Of a stretch of 64,000 bases of DNA, positions 1 through 10,900 are shown piece after piece. The stretch's first letter is position 1, and every line of letters starts with the position of its first letter. Under the pieces are notes generated by a model. The model did not search any database and was not told the DNA's origin. It was given only the letters and a program-made list of their open reading frames with translations. This DNA is from an uncultured Balneola sp. (GTDB lineage Bacteria > Bacteroidota > Rhodothermia > Balneolales > Balneolaceae). The position numbers were made by a program, and so were the translations under genes. The stretch is from positions 124,001 to 188,000 of the forward strand of contig CAJXQC010000004.1 in NCBI GenBank assembly GCA_913058495.1. Direction: 5' to 3'.

Positions 1-1
1 T

Positions 2-418
2 CGTGAGGAAGTTGTAAAATTTCTTCGCTATTCTTTCAGTCAGGACGCAACGGCTCTTTCAAAGATCTCGCAAGACTGGCAAAGTTCAAATAGTATTGAA
101 GGAATGATTGCGATTACCAATTTACTGGAAATGTATATTCGTGACTTGATTATCTTCAAAGAAACTGAGAATGAAACATTGATAACTAACGTTGATCAAA
201 TAGATTCCATAAAGAAATTCGTGGAAGCTTTAAGTGAAGCTAAACTGGAAAAAATGCTTTCCCATATTGATGAATGCCGCCCAATGCTCAGACAGAATGT
301 TTCTCCAAAATTAATATTCGTTGTTCTCTCATTCAGGTTTTCAGCATTAATGAGAGGTTTAGAACCTTATATACCGGAAAGTGAAAACTGGAAACATTTA
401 CCTGCATTTGTAGAATAA
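2..418 (+). CDS. holB: DNA polymerase III delta' subunit, C-terminal part (5' truncated)
   Basis: The frame is open from the first bases of the window to a TAA at 416-418, so this is the 3' end of a longer gene; about 138 residues are visible. The all-helical sequence ends with a segment containing RQNVSPKLIF, which resembles the NVxPKLxLxxL signature in the C-terminal collar domain of clamp-loader delta' (HolB) subunits. This domain holds the subunit in the clamp-loader pentamer. The AAA+ domain with its zinc site would lie upstream of the window. The stop overlaps the dapF start by one base (TAATG), so the two are probably translationally coupled. The identification rests on this tail alone; another DnaX-family subunit is the main alternative. 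Confidence 0.6.
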   Translation, partial: REEVVKFLRYSFSQDATALSKISQDWQSSNSIEGMIAITNLLEMYIRDLIIFKETENETLITNVDQIDSIKKFVEALSEAKLEKMLSHIDECRPMLRQNVSPKLIFVVLSFRFSALMRGLEPYIPESENWKHLPAFVE

Positions 419-1245
419 TGACCGGAATTAAGTTTTATAAAATGGAAGGCGCCGGTAATGATTTTGTGATTATCGACAACAGAGAACTTCAGTTCTCAAT
501 TGAGGAGATCATTGCCTTTACTCCCGTCCTATGTCACAGACGATTTGGTATCGGAGCAGATGGACTAATTGCTTTAGAAAGCCCACAAATTAAAGGAGTT
601 GATTATACCATGACTTACAGGAACGCAGACGGCAGTGATGCAGGAATGTGCGGAAACGGAAGCCGTTGCTTAGCATTATTTGCTTCTACTCATGGTTTTG
701 GATCAACACAAACCTTTAATGTTCACAATTCGGTATATAAAGCTGAAGTTGATCTGCAACAGAACTTGGTTTCTGTGAGTTTTCCTGATGTTTCATTGCC
801 CGCAAATATTAAAGTTGATAACCAACAACTTGTACAGGTATATACCGGCACAGAACACATTGTTAGTTTTGTAGCTTCGGATCAACTGGACAAAGAACCT
901 GAATTGGTAACCATTGGATCAGCAATCAGAAACCATGATTCTCTTAATCCTCCCGGGACAAATGTAAATTTTGTATGTAAAACTGATCACTCTGCTATTC
1001 GATTACAAACATATGAACGAGGTGTAGAAGATTTAACTTTAGCATGCGGAACCGGAGCTATTGCATCTGCGATTGCAGCTCATTTCTCTTCACAAAATAA
1101 CCAGACCAATAATAATTATTTAGTGAGAGTTGAAGGTGGCGATTTGAATGTATCTTTTAAATTCAATGCTGATAAAAAAATATATACGAATATTGAACTT
1201 TCAGGACCTGCTAATTTCGTATTTGAAGGAAAGGTTAATGTATAG
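418..1245 (+). CDS. dapF: Diaminopimelate epimerase
   Basis: This cytoplasmic enzyme converts LL- to meso-diaminopimelate for lysine and for the peptidoglycan cross-link. At 275 residues it has the usual family length. The N-terminal signature MEGAGNDFVIID (9-20) is followed by the first catalytic cysteine, Cys78, in AGMCGNGSRC. The second, Cys210, sits in LTLACGTGAIAS. Both acid/base thiols are therefore present. The ATG overlaps the upstream stop by one base, and the next gene starts inside the last 8 bases, which makes a tight three-gene unit. The DAP pathway agrees with the Gram-negative wall genes later in the window. Confidence 0.97.
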   Translation: MTGIKFYKMEGAGNDFVIIDNRELQFSIEEIIAFTPVLCHRRFGIGADGLIALESPQIKGVDYTMTYRNADGSDAGMCGNGSRCLALFASTHGFGSTQTFNVHNSVYKAEVDLQQNLVSVSFPDVSLPANIKVDNQQLVQVYTGTEHIVSFVASDQLDKEPELVTIGSAIRNHDSLNPPGTNVNFVCKTDHSAIRLQTYERGVEDLTLACGTGAIASAIAAHFSSQNNQTNNNYLVRVEGGDLNVSFKFNADKKIYTNIELSGPANFVFEGKVNV

Positions 1246-2530
1246 ATTTCCCTTGCTGTTTCTTCTAATTTGTTGTTTATCATGTTCGGGATCTTCTGAT
1301 CTGTCTACTCGTTATTCCGACCCTGTCAACGATCAGGATCAAGGTTTACTATTAGTATCTAATCAATTACCGGCTCCCGATTCATTTCAAAGCATTCAAC
1401 TTTACAGAAAAGGAAATATTGACAATCCTCCTATCATCACTCTCAATAACAGAGAAAAGCTGGTGCTGGAATTTGATGAGCTCACTTCTATTTCTGCTCA
1501 GTTCAGGATCACTTTTGAGCATTTTGATCAAAACTGGAATCCGAGCAATATACCTGAAGCCTGGTACCTGGACGGATTTAATGAATTGATAATTTCGGGT
1601 GGTGAGAAAAATACATTATCAAAACCCAATTTTTTCCATTATAAAACTGAGTTTCCCAATAACGTTCTGAAATTTACAACAAGTGGCAACTACTTACTGA
1701 ATGTGTATGATTATTCATCAAATACCAAGCTGTTCAGTATACCCTTTTTTGTAACAGAACAGGCTGGTGAAATTACTTCACGGGTTGAAACTCTTTTTAA
1801 TTCGGGGAATAATTTTTCTGCTTCAGATCAACTTTTTTCAGTTTATGAATATCCGAAGGAGGTAGAGTTTCCGCAATTTGACCTTGCTTTCAGCTTTGTT
1901 CAGAATCGTTTTTGGGGAAATGCGAAATCAACATCAACTTTTGATATAACCACCCCTGGTAAAGTCAGGTATTATACGCCGAGAAGTAATTCTTTCCCGG
2001 CAGGATTCGATTTTATTCCGCTCGACCTTACTGACCTGAACATTAATCTTGACAAAATTGAAGACTGGCAACCTGAGTTTACTCCCCCAAGAATTTTCCT
2101 GAAAAGAGATATTTTAAACTTTTCTGCGTCTCCGAGTACAAGCTATAATACCAATTTCGGAAGACCTGATATGAAAAGAGATTCAAGATATGCTGAAACT
2201 ACTTTCAGGTTTGATTCTGGGACTTTGAATACAAAAAATACTGAACTTTATGTAGCGGGCGACTTTAATTCATGGATTTTAGATAGTGAATCAAAATTAA
2301 AGTACAACCCCGAATCCAATTTATGGACAAGTAGATTTTTAATAAAGCAGGGAACCTATCGGTATAAATATTTCCTTAAAAATAGAGGCTCTGTTAATAC
2401 AGAACCGGTCCCTATCAATGACTCCATCACTAAAAGATATCAGGAATATCAGACCTTTGTTTATTACCTGGATCCCGAAAAAAAATACCAAAGATTACTA
2501 ATCACAAGTAGTTTTAATTCAGGGAACTGA
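1238..2530 (+). CDS. Lipoprotein with T9SS plug-type (DUF5103) domain and C-terminal CBM48/AMPK-like domain
   Basis: I start at the ATG at 1238, which overlaps dapF by 8 bases. It gives a 430-residue protein with a short hydrophobic leader and a cysteine at residue 16 (LLICCLSC) in a lipobox-like setting. A longer in-frame start at 1148 would place the leader internally. Residues about 40-290 match the pattern of DUF5103, the domain of the type IX secretion system plug protein: a beta-rich N-terminal region including FRITFEHFDQNW, and a conserved later FPNNVLKFTTSGNYLL. Residues about 335-400 (ELYVAGDFNSWILD, then GTYRYKYFLKN) look like a glycogen-binding CBM48/AMPK-beta fold. The protein is probably surface- or periplasm-anchored. 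Whether this organism has a T9SS cannot be told from the window. Confidence 0.72.
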   Translation: MYRFPLLFLLICCLSCSGSSDLSTRYSDPVNDQDQGLLLVSNQLPAPDSFQSIQLYRKGNIDNPPIITLNNREKLVLEFDELTSISAQFRITFEHFDQNWNPSNIPEAWYLDGFNELIISGGEKNTLSKPNFFHYKTEFPNNVLKFTTSGNYLLNVYDYSSNTKLFSIPFFVTEQAGEITSRVETLFNSGNNFSASDQLFSVYEYPKEVEFPQFDLAFSFVQNRFWGNAKSTSTFDITTPGKVRYYTPRSNSFPAGFDFIPLDLTDLNINLDKIEDWQPEFTPPRIFLKRDILNFSASPSTSYNTNFGRPDMKRDSRYAETTFRFDSGTLNTKNTELYVAGDFNSWILDSESKLKYNPESNLWTSRFLIKQGTYRYKYFLKNRGSVNTEPVPINDSITKRYQEYQTFVYYLDPEKKYQRLLITSSFNSGN

Positions 2531-2538
2531 AATTTATT

Positions 2539-5500
2539 TTAAAAATCTATTCCAATCGTAAAGTAATGAACAGGGTTCGGGCTGAATCCAGTTCTATCAT
2601 ATGCCCAGCCTATGTCGTATCCAAAAGGCAAGCCAAGGAAAATTGACCTAAGCCCAAAGCCTGCACCGATCAAAATATCTCCATCCAGATAGGTGAATTC
2701 TGAAAACGATCCGTCCTGATTTCTAAAATAACCTATTCTTTCCTGAGCAACCTTAAAATCCAATTCTTTACCATTAACAATTGTTTCCTGTCCCTGTACA
2801 GGGTCTGGTGTTAAATTAGTATCTATAGATTTTCCCCAGGCAGTACCAACGTCAAGAAAAGCGACTCCTGTTACATTATATAATGGAAGAATAGGCAGTG
2901 CTCCCGGAACTAATGCAGCAAATATTGGAAACCTGAATTCAGCATTAATTAAACTAAATTTATCCCCGTTTATAGAATTATATGCAAAGCCTCTTAGTGG
3001 TAATGCAGGAACTGTAAAAAAGTTATCTGTAATACGGTCTAAGGAAAAACCATTATTCGAATATTGTTGATTTAACCATCCCAGTTTTCCACCAAGAAAA
3101 TAGTTTTGAGAATCCTTCCCTGTTGAAGCTCCTCCCGAATATCTAAAAGCTAAAGAATATCTTGTTCCTAAATCTATATATTTTCTAAAATCCCCTAAAA
3201 TTGAAGCGAATTCAGGAGCAGAACTTCCGATTACCGGACTTCCACTAATTCCAACCGAATACCTGTATCCACCTGATGGAGTAATAAAACCGGGCTTGGT
3301 TTTGTCATCTGTATATATTATTTCAGGATATATAAACTGACTGTTATCACTTCTGTCAACCGTGCTTCCAAATCCATCGAAAACAGAATTATAATCAAGG
3401 TCTACATTCAGGAAAGTAAAATTAAAGTCCAGTCTTCTGAACTTATCAAAAGGATACTGAACTGTTCCGCCTAAACCGTAAGTTCTGTAGCGAATTAATT
3501 CTCCATAAAAACTTTGGTATTTTCTGGATGTGTGGAAGTAACTAACAAAATAATTAGTTCTCCGTTTAAGGTTTCCATATTGAATGCTATAGTCACTTTC
3601 TCTTAAATCAAAGACAAAGTTAGTTCCAAATGCAAGCTGATGATCACCCAGCAAATCACTAACAATAAATTGGGTTAGTGCAAAAGACCCATATGTAGAC
3701 GCCACAAAAGTAGGGCTATATGCTATATCGACATCAAATTTAAGTCTGTATTCCTGAGGTACATATCTACCATCAGAAGTTAAATTATTTTCTACACTGA
3801 ATGCTTCTACATCACTGAGATAAATTGTAGTATCCTGAACAACGTCATCTGCAAAAACGTAATTTCTGAAATCTATACTTTTTTTGGTAGTGTCGGTTTT
3901 GGCAAGCGAATCTGATTCAATTTTTTCTTGGGCTTCTACTTCAGTAATGGAAACCACACCTCGTTTAAATAAATTCTGAGCATATTTAGTTGCCGGCACT
4001 CTTTGACCTTGTGTTTCCGTTGATCTTCTTTTGGCCCAATAATTATCTGTGATAGAATTTTTTATCTCTTTATTCAAAGGAGATTTCAATAGAAAAATAT
4101 CAAGGTATCCATCATTGATAGCGTTAAAAGCAAGTTTACTTCCATCAGCACTAATCGATATCTGAGAAACTCCCGTTTGAAAGTCTGATAACGCTATTGT
4201 TGTTCTTGTTCGTAAATTCAGTTCTTTTAGATTCTGTATACCATTCTCATCAGAAATAAAAAGAAGTTTTCCTGTTTGCGTAGTAATTGGTTGTAACTCG
4301 TTCCAGTTTGGGGTATCAGTAATCTGTGATGCAAAGTTATTATCGATATTCGCTTCATATATATCAGTTTGATAAATACTGCTATCATCAAGAAGTTTAT
4401 TCGTTTTTGTAGTCTCTCCCAAAGCAACATTCTCACCTCTGTCAGAAACAAAGAATACAGACTTTGAGTCACTAGCCCAGGCCGGTTCTCTATCTGAGTA
4501 TATATCTTTGGTTAGATTAGCTAAAGACTTAGATTCGAGTTCGTAGATAAAAATATCCTGAAAAGGTCCGATATTCCCATCAAATGCTATTTTAGAGCCA
4601 TCAGGAGACCAAGAGACAGAACCAATTGCATCAATTTTCGGAAACTTGATCTTCTCGATTTCCTTAGTACTATAATCAATTATTGCAATATCATCCCTGC
4701 CTTTTGTCTTAGTGGAAAGTGCTATCTTAGCTCCATCCGGAGACCAAGTCAGGTTTGGGTTTAAAATATTAAGCTCTTCAAAATCCGGATTATCTTCTCC
4801 TCTGATAAGAGTTTTCAGTTTTTCGCCATTTATTGTGCTTATTACAACTACATCAAAATAACCTCTGCTGTTTGTAATAAAAGCTACTTTATCGCCTTGA
4901 GGTGAAATAGCGGCACTTGTATTATAGGTTCCAAAATCTCCACGCTTGGTGAGTAACGTTGCAATACCATCAGCTCTTTCACGCTCCGCAACTTCAGGGT
5001 AATACCTTTTTTTGAGAGACTCGGTCCAGGCTTTTGATAGTTCTTCAATACTTAACCCCAGAGAAGTTCTTAATCCATATTGAATACTTCTGCTGGTTTT
5101 AATGCTCTGAAGTATTTCTGCTATCTTTTCTCTGCCATATTCCTCTACTATGTAATTCCATACAGATTGGCCACCTCTATATGCATAGTATCCATTCAAA
5201 TATGGAATAGGTGCCAAATAATTATTAATAACAGCATCTCTAATAAACATATCTGTATTTGTATCCCAACCCAACGCCGTGTATTCGGCTAAGCCCTCTT
5301 CGAACCACAAAGGAAAAACTAATTGAATATTATTTTGAATAATGGAATTGAGAGACCCACCATAAAACATATCATTAAACACTGCGTGTACTAATTCATG
5401 ATGAATAGTTCTTCTAAAATCTGTGTAGTCACCACCATAGGGAATGGTCATTCTATTTTTATATTTGTCTGTAACCCCGCCTATCCCCTCTGCACTTATT

Positions 5501-5814
5501 GGAAGTGCTACTACATTAGTTTGTGAAAAATCATTATGTGAGTCATAAATAATAACTGATATTCTATCTGAAAGTTCGTGATCAAAATCCTCTTTCAATT
5601 GTTTATAGGCACTTTCTACACTCATAGCTGCAAATTCAGCTAATTTGTAGTTTTTCTCCCCGTAATAATATACATCAAAGTGTTTTGATTGAAGATAGCG
5701 CCATTCAAAATCCTCGTATTGGACTCTGTTTTTCCCATATGAAAAATACTGAGAATAAGAAATACTTGAAGCTATTAAGCCTACTAAAACGGTTAATAAT
5801 ATTCGTGCCTTCAT
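2539..5814 (-). CDS. Secreted gluzincin-type metallopeptidase fused to TolB-like beta-propeller and C-terminal outer-membrane barrel
   Basis: This 1091-residue protein begins with a signal peptide (about 1-21). A zinc-peptidase module follows, with HELVH at 139-143 and WFEEGLAEY at 170-178, where Glu173 is the likely third zinc ligand. This is the gluzincin (peptidase MA-like) pattern. Residues about 290-590 hold TolB/PD40 propeller repeats with the recurring WSPDGxKIA signature. The last 400 residues are beta-rich with alternating aromatics and end in a terminal phenylalanine, as in BamA/TamA-type surface-antigen barrels. A reading consistent with this is an outer-membrane protein carrying a periplasmic or surface peptidase. 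It is the last gene of the NFACT-aroKB-tamB-rnr run, 12 bases after rnr, and converges with the gene before it. Confidence 0.75.
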   Translation of the reverse strand: MKARILLTVLVGLIASSISYSQYFSYGKNRVQYEDFEWRYLQSKHFDVYYYGEKNYKLAEFAAMSVESAYKQLKEDFDHELSDRISVIIYDSHNDFSQTNVVALPISAEGIGGVTDKYKNRMTIPYGGDYTDFRRTIHHELVHAVFNDMFYGGSLNSIIQNNIQLVFPLWFEEGLAEYTALGWDTNTDMFIRDAVINNYLAPIPYLNGYYAYRGGQSVWNYIVEEYGREKIAEILQSIKTSRSIQYGLRTSLGLSIEELSKAWTESLKKRYYPEVAERERADGIATLLTKRGDFGTYNTSAAISPQGDKVAFITNSRGYFDVVVISTINGEKLKTLIRGEDNPDFEELNILNPNLTWSPDGAKIALSTKTKGRDDIAIIDYSTKEIEKIKFPKIDAIGSVSWSPDGSKIAFDGNIGPFQDIFIYELESKSLANLTKDIYSDREPAWASDSKSVFFVSDRGENVALGETTKTNKLLDDSSIYQTDIYEANIDNNFASQITDTPNWNELQPITTQTGKLLFISDENGIQNLKELNLRTRTTIALSDFQTGVSQISISADGSKLAFNAINDGYLDIFLLKSPLNKEIKNSITDNYWAKRRSTETQGQRVPATKYAQNLFKRGVVSITEVEAQEKIESDSLAKTDTTKKSIDFRNYVFADDVVQDTTIYLSDVEAFSVENNLTSDGRYVPQEYRLKFDVDIAYSPTFVASTYGSFALTQFIVSDLLGDHQLAFGTNFVFDLRESDYSIQYGNLKRRTNYFVSYFHTSRKYQSFYGELIRYRTYGLGGTVQYPFDKFRRLDFNFTFLNVDLDYNSVFDGFGSTVDRSDNSQFIYPEIIYTDDKTKPGFITPSGGYRYSVGISGSPVIGSSAPEFASILGDFRKYIDLGTRYSLAFRYSGGASTGKDSQNYFLGGKLGWLNQQYSNNGFSLDRITDNFFTVPALPLRGFAYNSINGDKFSLINAEFRFPIFAALVPGALPILPLYNVTGVAFLDVGTAWGKSIDTNLTPDPVQGQETIVNGKELDFKVAQERIGYFRNQDGSFSEFTYLDGDILIGAGFGLRSIFLGLPFGYDIGWAYDRTGFSPNPVHYFTIGIDF

Positions 5815-5826
5815 ATCAATACCAGT

Positions 5827-7983
5827 TTATTTTGCTAGTGTAAAATCAATTTGTCGTTTTTGGGTATTAGTGCTTTCAACTTTTACCTGAATACCATCGC
5901 CTAATTTATATGATCTTCCAGAGGAACGACCTACAAGAGCATGTATTTTTGAGTTGTATACATAATAATCACCTTTCAAATCAGAGACTCTTACCATCCC
6001 TTCACAATGAACATCATTCAGATTTACAAAAATACCTCTTTCAGTAACACCTGTTATTGTGCCCTTAAAGTTTTCGCCTATTTTTGTACTTAAAAATTCC
6101 ACTTGTTTTAATTTTATAGAATCTCTTTCAGCATCCACTGCAACTCTTTCACGACTACTGCAATGTTCGCCGTGTTTTGTGAGTGCTTCAAAATTATAAC
6201 TGGTTGTACCGGAAGAATATTTTTTTAATAGTCTATGAACAATTACATCTGGGTAACGTCTTATAGGACTGGTAAAGTGTGCGTAATGTGGAAATCCTAA
6301 ACCAAAGTGTCCAATATTTGCCGGAGAGTACTCAGCTTTTGCCATCGATCGTAACATTAACCCATTAACTATTGATTCGACCGGAGTATTTTTTACTTGC
6401 TGAAGCAGGTTATTGATCTTTTTAGGGCTCATGTTATCCGTTACTTCAAACTTAATGTTAAACGGAGCTACTTGTTCGGCTACACCAGCTAATTTTTCCT
6501 GATCCGGTTTATCATGAATACGATAGAAAAAGGGAAACAGATTTTTTGACTTCTTCTTTCCCGAATCTTTTCGAAGATTTTCGACGTGCAGTGCAACCGT
6601 CTTATTGGCCATCAACATACATTCTTCAATAAGCCGATGAGCAAATATTCTCTTTTTTATGATTACTTCTATAGGTGTGCCTTTGTCGTCTAGAACAAAT
6701 TTTGGTTCCGGATTATCAAAATCAATCGCTCCTTCCTTGAACCTTTTCTTATATAATGCTTTAGCTAATTTTTCTGCTGTCTTGAGCTCTTTTTTATATT
6801 TATGATTTGCTCCGTCCAGTACTTCCTGAGCTTCTTCATAGCTAAAACGTTGTCTTGAATGAATTGCAGTTTCTTCGATGGAATAATCCACCAAATTGCC
6901 TTTGGAATCAATTTCCATGAAACAACTGTAAGTAAGCTTATCTTCATTTGGACGAAGACTACATACCCCATTACTAAGTTTCTCAGGTAGCATTGGAATC
7001 ACTCTGTCTACCAGGTACACACTGGTTCCCCTGCTGTAAGCTTCTTTATCCAAAATAGTATCAGAGGTTATATAATGACTTACATCAGCTATATGAACTC
7101 CTAGATAATAATTTCCATTTTCAAGTATTTCAATACTTAAAGCATCATCAAAATCTTTAGCATCCGCCGGATCAATGGTAAATACAAAATCTTCCCGCAT
7201 ATCTTTACGACGCTTAAATTCTTCTTCGGGAATTTCTACCGGAATCCTCTCTGCAAAATTTTCCACTTCCTTATCAAAATCAGCTACTAATTCATTTTCA
7301 GCTAAAATTGATAAGATGTTTGCATCATTTGTACCTGATTTTCCTAATATGGAAGTTACTTCTGCTTCAGGTAACGCTTTCGGATGTGTCCAGTTTTTGA
7401 GCTTAAACAGAACTTTATCATCATTATGAGCTCCGTTAACATTGTCCTTTAAAACAAAGAAATTAATATGTGCAGATTTTTGGTCAGGCTCTATTAAATA
7501 AGTTCTGTCTCCGGTTCTTTTGAATGTACCAACATAAAATTCTTTACCTCGCTTTTTAATTTCTACAACCTTTCCTTTAGGCTGCCCACTGTTTCTTTTA
7601 CCTGTTATTTTAACCGAGACAATATCATTTGGTAAACTTAAACCGGTATCATTTCCGGGAATCATTACATCTTCTTCCATCCCTTCTACAATTACATAAC
7701 CGGTCCCTCTTGGGGTCAATTGAATGTATCCTTCAACTAAATTAGAATCTTGTTTATTTATTTTTTTGTGAGATGTTCTTAGCTGAATTTGAGGTCCATT
7801 CTTGCTCAATATTCCTTTTTTATCAAGCTTTCCTATTGCTTTATCAAGTTTCCTGTGCTCTTTTTTGCTATTTATAGCTAAAGCGTTTGCTATTACATCT
7901 CTTTGTAATGAGTTGTTAGGACTGCTTTTTACTAGATCTATTATTATTTGTTCTAAACTACTTTCTCGTGAGCTTCTACTCAT
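5827..7983 (-). CDS. rnr: Ribonuclease R
   Basis: This 718-residue 3'-5' exoribonuclease degrades structured RNA. From the N-terminus it has a winged-helix-like segment, cold-shock/OB domains (about 85-230) and the RNB catalytic core. The core carries the acidic cluster TIDPADAKDFDDALSIE, whose aspartates bind the catalytic Mg2+, and a late FTSPIRRYPDVIVHR. A C-terminal S1 domain contains KGTITGVTERGIFVNL. The length fits RNase R better than RNase II. It lies 12 bases after tamB and 12 before the peptidase fusion, in one transcript. No active-site residue appears to be missing. Confidence 0.96.
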   Translation of the reverse strand: MSRSSRESSLEQIIIDLVKSSPNNSLQRDVIANALAINSKKEHRKLDKAIGKLDKKGILSKNGPQIQLRTSHKKINKQDSNLVEGYIQLTPRGTGYVIVEGMEEDVMIPGNDTGLSLPNDIVSVKITGKRNSGQPKGKVVEIKKRGKEFYVGTFKRTGDRTYLIEPDQKSAHINFFVLKDNVNGAHNDDKVLFKLKNWTHPKALPEAEVTSILGKSGTNDANILSILAENELVADFDKEVENFAERIPVEIPEEEFKRRKDMREDFVFTIDPADAKDFDDALSIEILENGNYYLGVHIADVSHYITSDTILDKEAYSRGTSVYLVDRVIPMLPEKLSNGVCSLRPNEDKLTYSCFMEIDSKGNLVDYSIEETAIHSRQRFSYEEAQEVLDGANHKYKKELKTAEKLAKALYKKRFKEGAIDFDNPEPKFVLDDKGTPIEVIIKKRIFAHRLIEECMLMANKTVALHVENLRKDSGKKKSKNLFPFFYRIHDKPDQEKLAGVAEQVAPFNIKFEVTDNMSPKKINNLLQQVKNTPVESIVNGLMLRSMAKAEYSPANIGHFGLGFPHYAHFTSPIRRYPDVIVHRLLKKYSSGTTSYNFEALTKHGEHCSSRERVAVDAERDSIKLKQVEFLSTKIGENFKGTITGVTERGIFVNLNDVHCEGMVRVSDLKGDYYVYNSKIHALVGRSSGRSYKLGDGIQVKVESTNTQKRQIDFTLAK

Positions 7984-7995
7984 TAATTCCTTTTA

Positions 7996-10900
7996 TTAAC
8001 TGGGATTTTCATTCCCATCGTTTTCTTCTTCTTTATCTTTATTTCCGAATAATTTTCTAAATGGACTTCCAAGTCTTCTGAAAAAGTCCTGCCATGTATT
8101 AAAACTTACTTCCGCTTCTACTCCTACCCCGTTTATATCCTGGCCTTGTTGCGTTTCTTGCCCATTAGACAAATTACTGAATGTAGGATCTTGCCGGTGA
8201 AAAGCGGTAACAGAAAATGTTCTGTTAATTTTATATGTAGCCCCTAAATCTCCGATGTTTGATTGAGCTCCGGTTAGTTGTCCATCTCTGCGAATAATAA
8301 TTCTGTCATTATAAAGTCTTAGTGCTAACCCTAAATCTACCTGATTGTAGGTATTTAAATTAAAATCCACATCAAAACTACTTATATCACTACTTAATAA
8401 CGAGTTAATTTGATTAGAAAGCAAAGGACTTATTAATTGGTTCGATATCAGTGGATTAAGAACAGCTCCACTCCCTGTAAAGTTCTCTGTTAGTGATGAA
8501 GCTCCATTAACTGATGTTGCCGGTATAAAATCTCCCATTAACAGAAAGCTTGTGGCCTGGAGTAGTTTTTCATCCTCGTTTCTGTTTAACGAAGCTATCT
8601 GCGTTGATAATGTAGAATTTTGCCTCGCTTCAAATGTATTGGGTAATCTAAAATAGAAATTGTTTTGAATGCTTGAGAGAGAGCCACTTATGTTAAGTAC
8701 TAAATCTACAGGAGTTCGCTGGATATTACTAGGATCTGTTAAATCCAGGTCTGATCTGGCAGTTGTTAATGTTCTGATATTAGGTCTTCCTGAATATACT
8801 GCATTAATATTAATTCGTGCATTTCCGGGCTCACCTTCCCAGATTATACTTCCGCCGGGTTCAAGATTAAATCTTCTAGTAAATATATCGCCACTAACCA
8901 ATTGATAATTTCCATCGCTGATATCAAACCTTCCAAAAATACTCAGATCCTCATCTTCAAGACGAATTCTCAACCTTCCTGTACCATTTGCGGTTATAAC
9001 ATCTCCGGTTATCTGATCAAAAATAAGCTTGACTGTCATCGGGTTATTAGCAATGAACTGAAGATCCAGTGTAAACCTTTCTGCAAAAGTAAGCTCCGAA
9101 AGATCGATCTGCTCATTTACAGAAAATGACGAATTATTTGATGACGTTGTAGAATCAGGGCCGTATTCATCAAAAGATGAAACAAAACGAATAAACTTAT
9201 TGTCTTCATTGAATTCTGTTTCTTCAAGCAACGGAAGCTCTATTTGTGAAAAATCCGAAATTAGCATGGGTTCAATGGTTGTCAAAACAGGACTAACATT
9301 AGTTCCTGAAATGTTTACAACACCGGTTCCGTAAGCTTTACCAAAAAAAGGAACAGTTGGGTCAAAATTATTATTCAGAAACTGGAATTCTTCTGTATCA
9401 ATCCTGATGTCCATATTGTGAACAGGTTGAAAATCATTAAAATTATACCAACCATCTAAAACAGCAAGACCTCCCGATGGGTCTATTAAAAATATATCTT
9501 TAAATACCAGTCCTTCTGCACGTGTAAAAGTAATGGGGCCCTGACCGTAATAATAGGTATCTAAAAATCTCGGTTTCATATAAACTGCGTCATCCGGGCC
9601 TATGTCGTAATCTACTTTGAAATCATAAGTTTCGAGATTTCCCCATACTTCTCCGGTACCTGTAGCTACACCTGCCATTTCTGTAAATACTTTTGGAATC
9701 AGAAAAGGAACTATCCAAAGATCTACAGTATTAAAGTCTAAATTAAAATGATAGAGAGAGTCTACTTTGGGGAATTCTCCGTTTACAGGTGCAAGTACAT
9801 AGCCTGAAAACTCTAAGTTCTGTCCTTCTCTATCATTCCTTTCAAAATATGATGGATAAATAGTAGAATCGGTAGTTACATTAATATTAGTATCAAATCT
9901 ATTCAGATCTTTATTAAACACACTTGATATCTCAAAATCCCCGACCGTTTGATTATTTAGTGAAAATGCACTTAGATTAATCATACCCTCAACAGTTGGT
10001 ATGCGTGTTAATGTCCGTGTTGTAAAAACTCCATTCAAACTGCCACCAAAATCGACTTTCCCGTTTATCAAATCCGAAATCCTGTCCAGCTTAACACCTC
10101 TAAAAAAGTAGTTTACAGAGTCAGTCACAACATCACTAAAAGCGCCTTCAATATTGAACAACTCTTCTCTGTTTTGAAAAGTAAAGTCTCTAAAAATTAG
10201 TCTTTCATTATTTGTGAGAGTCAAAGATGGAGTATCTCTGTTCTCCCATGAATAAATATCCGATCCAAGCTTAAAATTATTTATTTCCGCTACTATTGAT
10301 GTATCTGTTAACAGACCTTTACTATCCAGAACCAGTTTTGCCTCTTCGCCAATTACATCTATAGAATTTGATATTTCTATTGAATCTCGAGCCATATCGA
10401 AATCAAAACTAAAACCTTTGGTATCAAAATATGGAGTATTAAAGCGAACCATTTCAGAGCTTATCAAAAGATTTGAGAATTCTTTTAAGCTCTGGTTATA
10501 TCTAAAACTTCCTGTTAGTTGGGTTCTTATGGAATCAGCTTTAAAATCTTTTATCTCAAATTTTGTATCAAAAAAATCTGCATTAAATAACAAGCGGGTT
10601 GTATCGGCAGTTATGTTCGAGGTTACCCTGGTTGAGGCTGTCATTTCAGGAAATTCAGGAAAATATTGCTTTAAAAGCTCTACATCTTTTAGTTGTGCAG
10701 TTATATTGAAATCCTGATTTTTGAGTTTTTTATCAGATATTAATACAGGTTTGGTAAAAGCTTTGGTAAAGAATTCCTTCTCCAGTCGCTCTTTAAAAAA
10801 ACCGATCCAATAATTTGATAAAGGGAGCAAGTGCGTGACAGTAAAGTTTCCTTCCAAGCTAATATCTGCGGCAGTAGTAGTAACTCTGATTGAACGATTG

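Noticed and set aside
1148-1237. Longer 5' extension of the T9SS plug-type gene
   Set aside because: It lies inside dapF and would bury the lipoprotein leader; the ATG at 1238 gives a normal signal peptide and an 8-base overlap.
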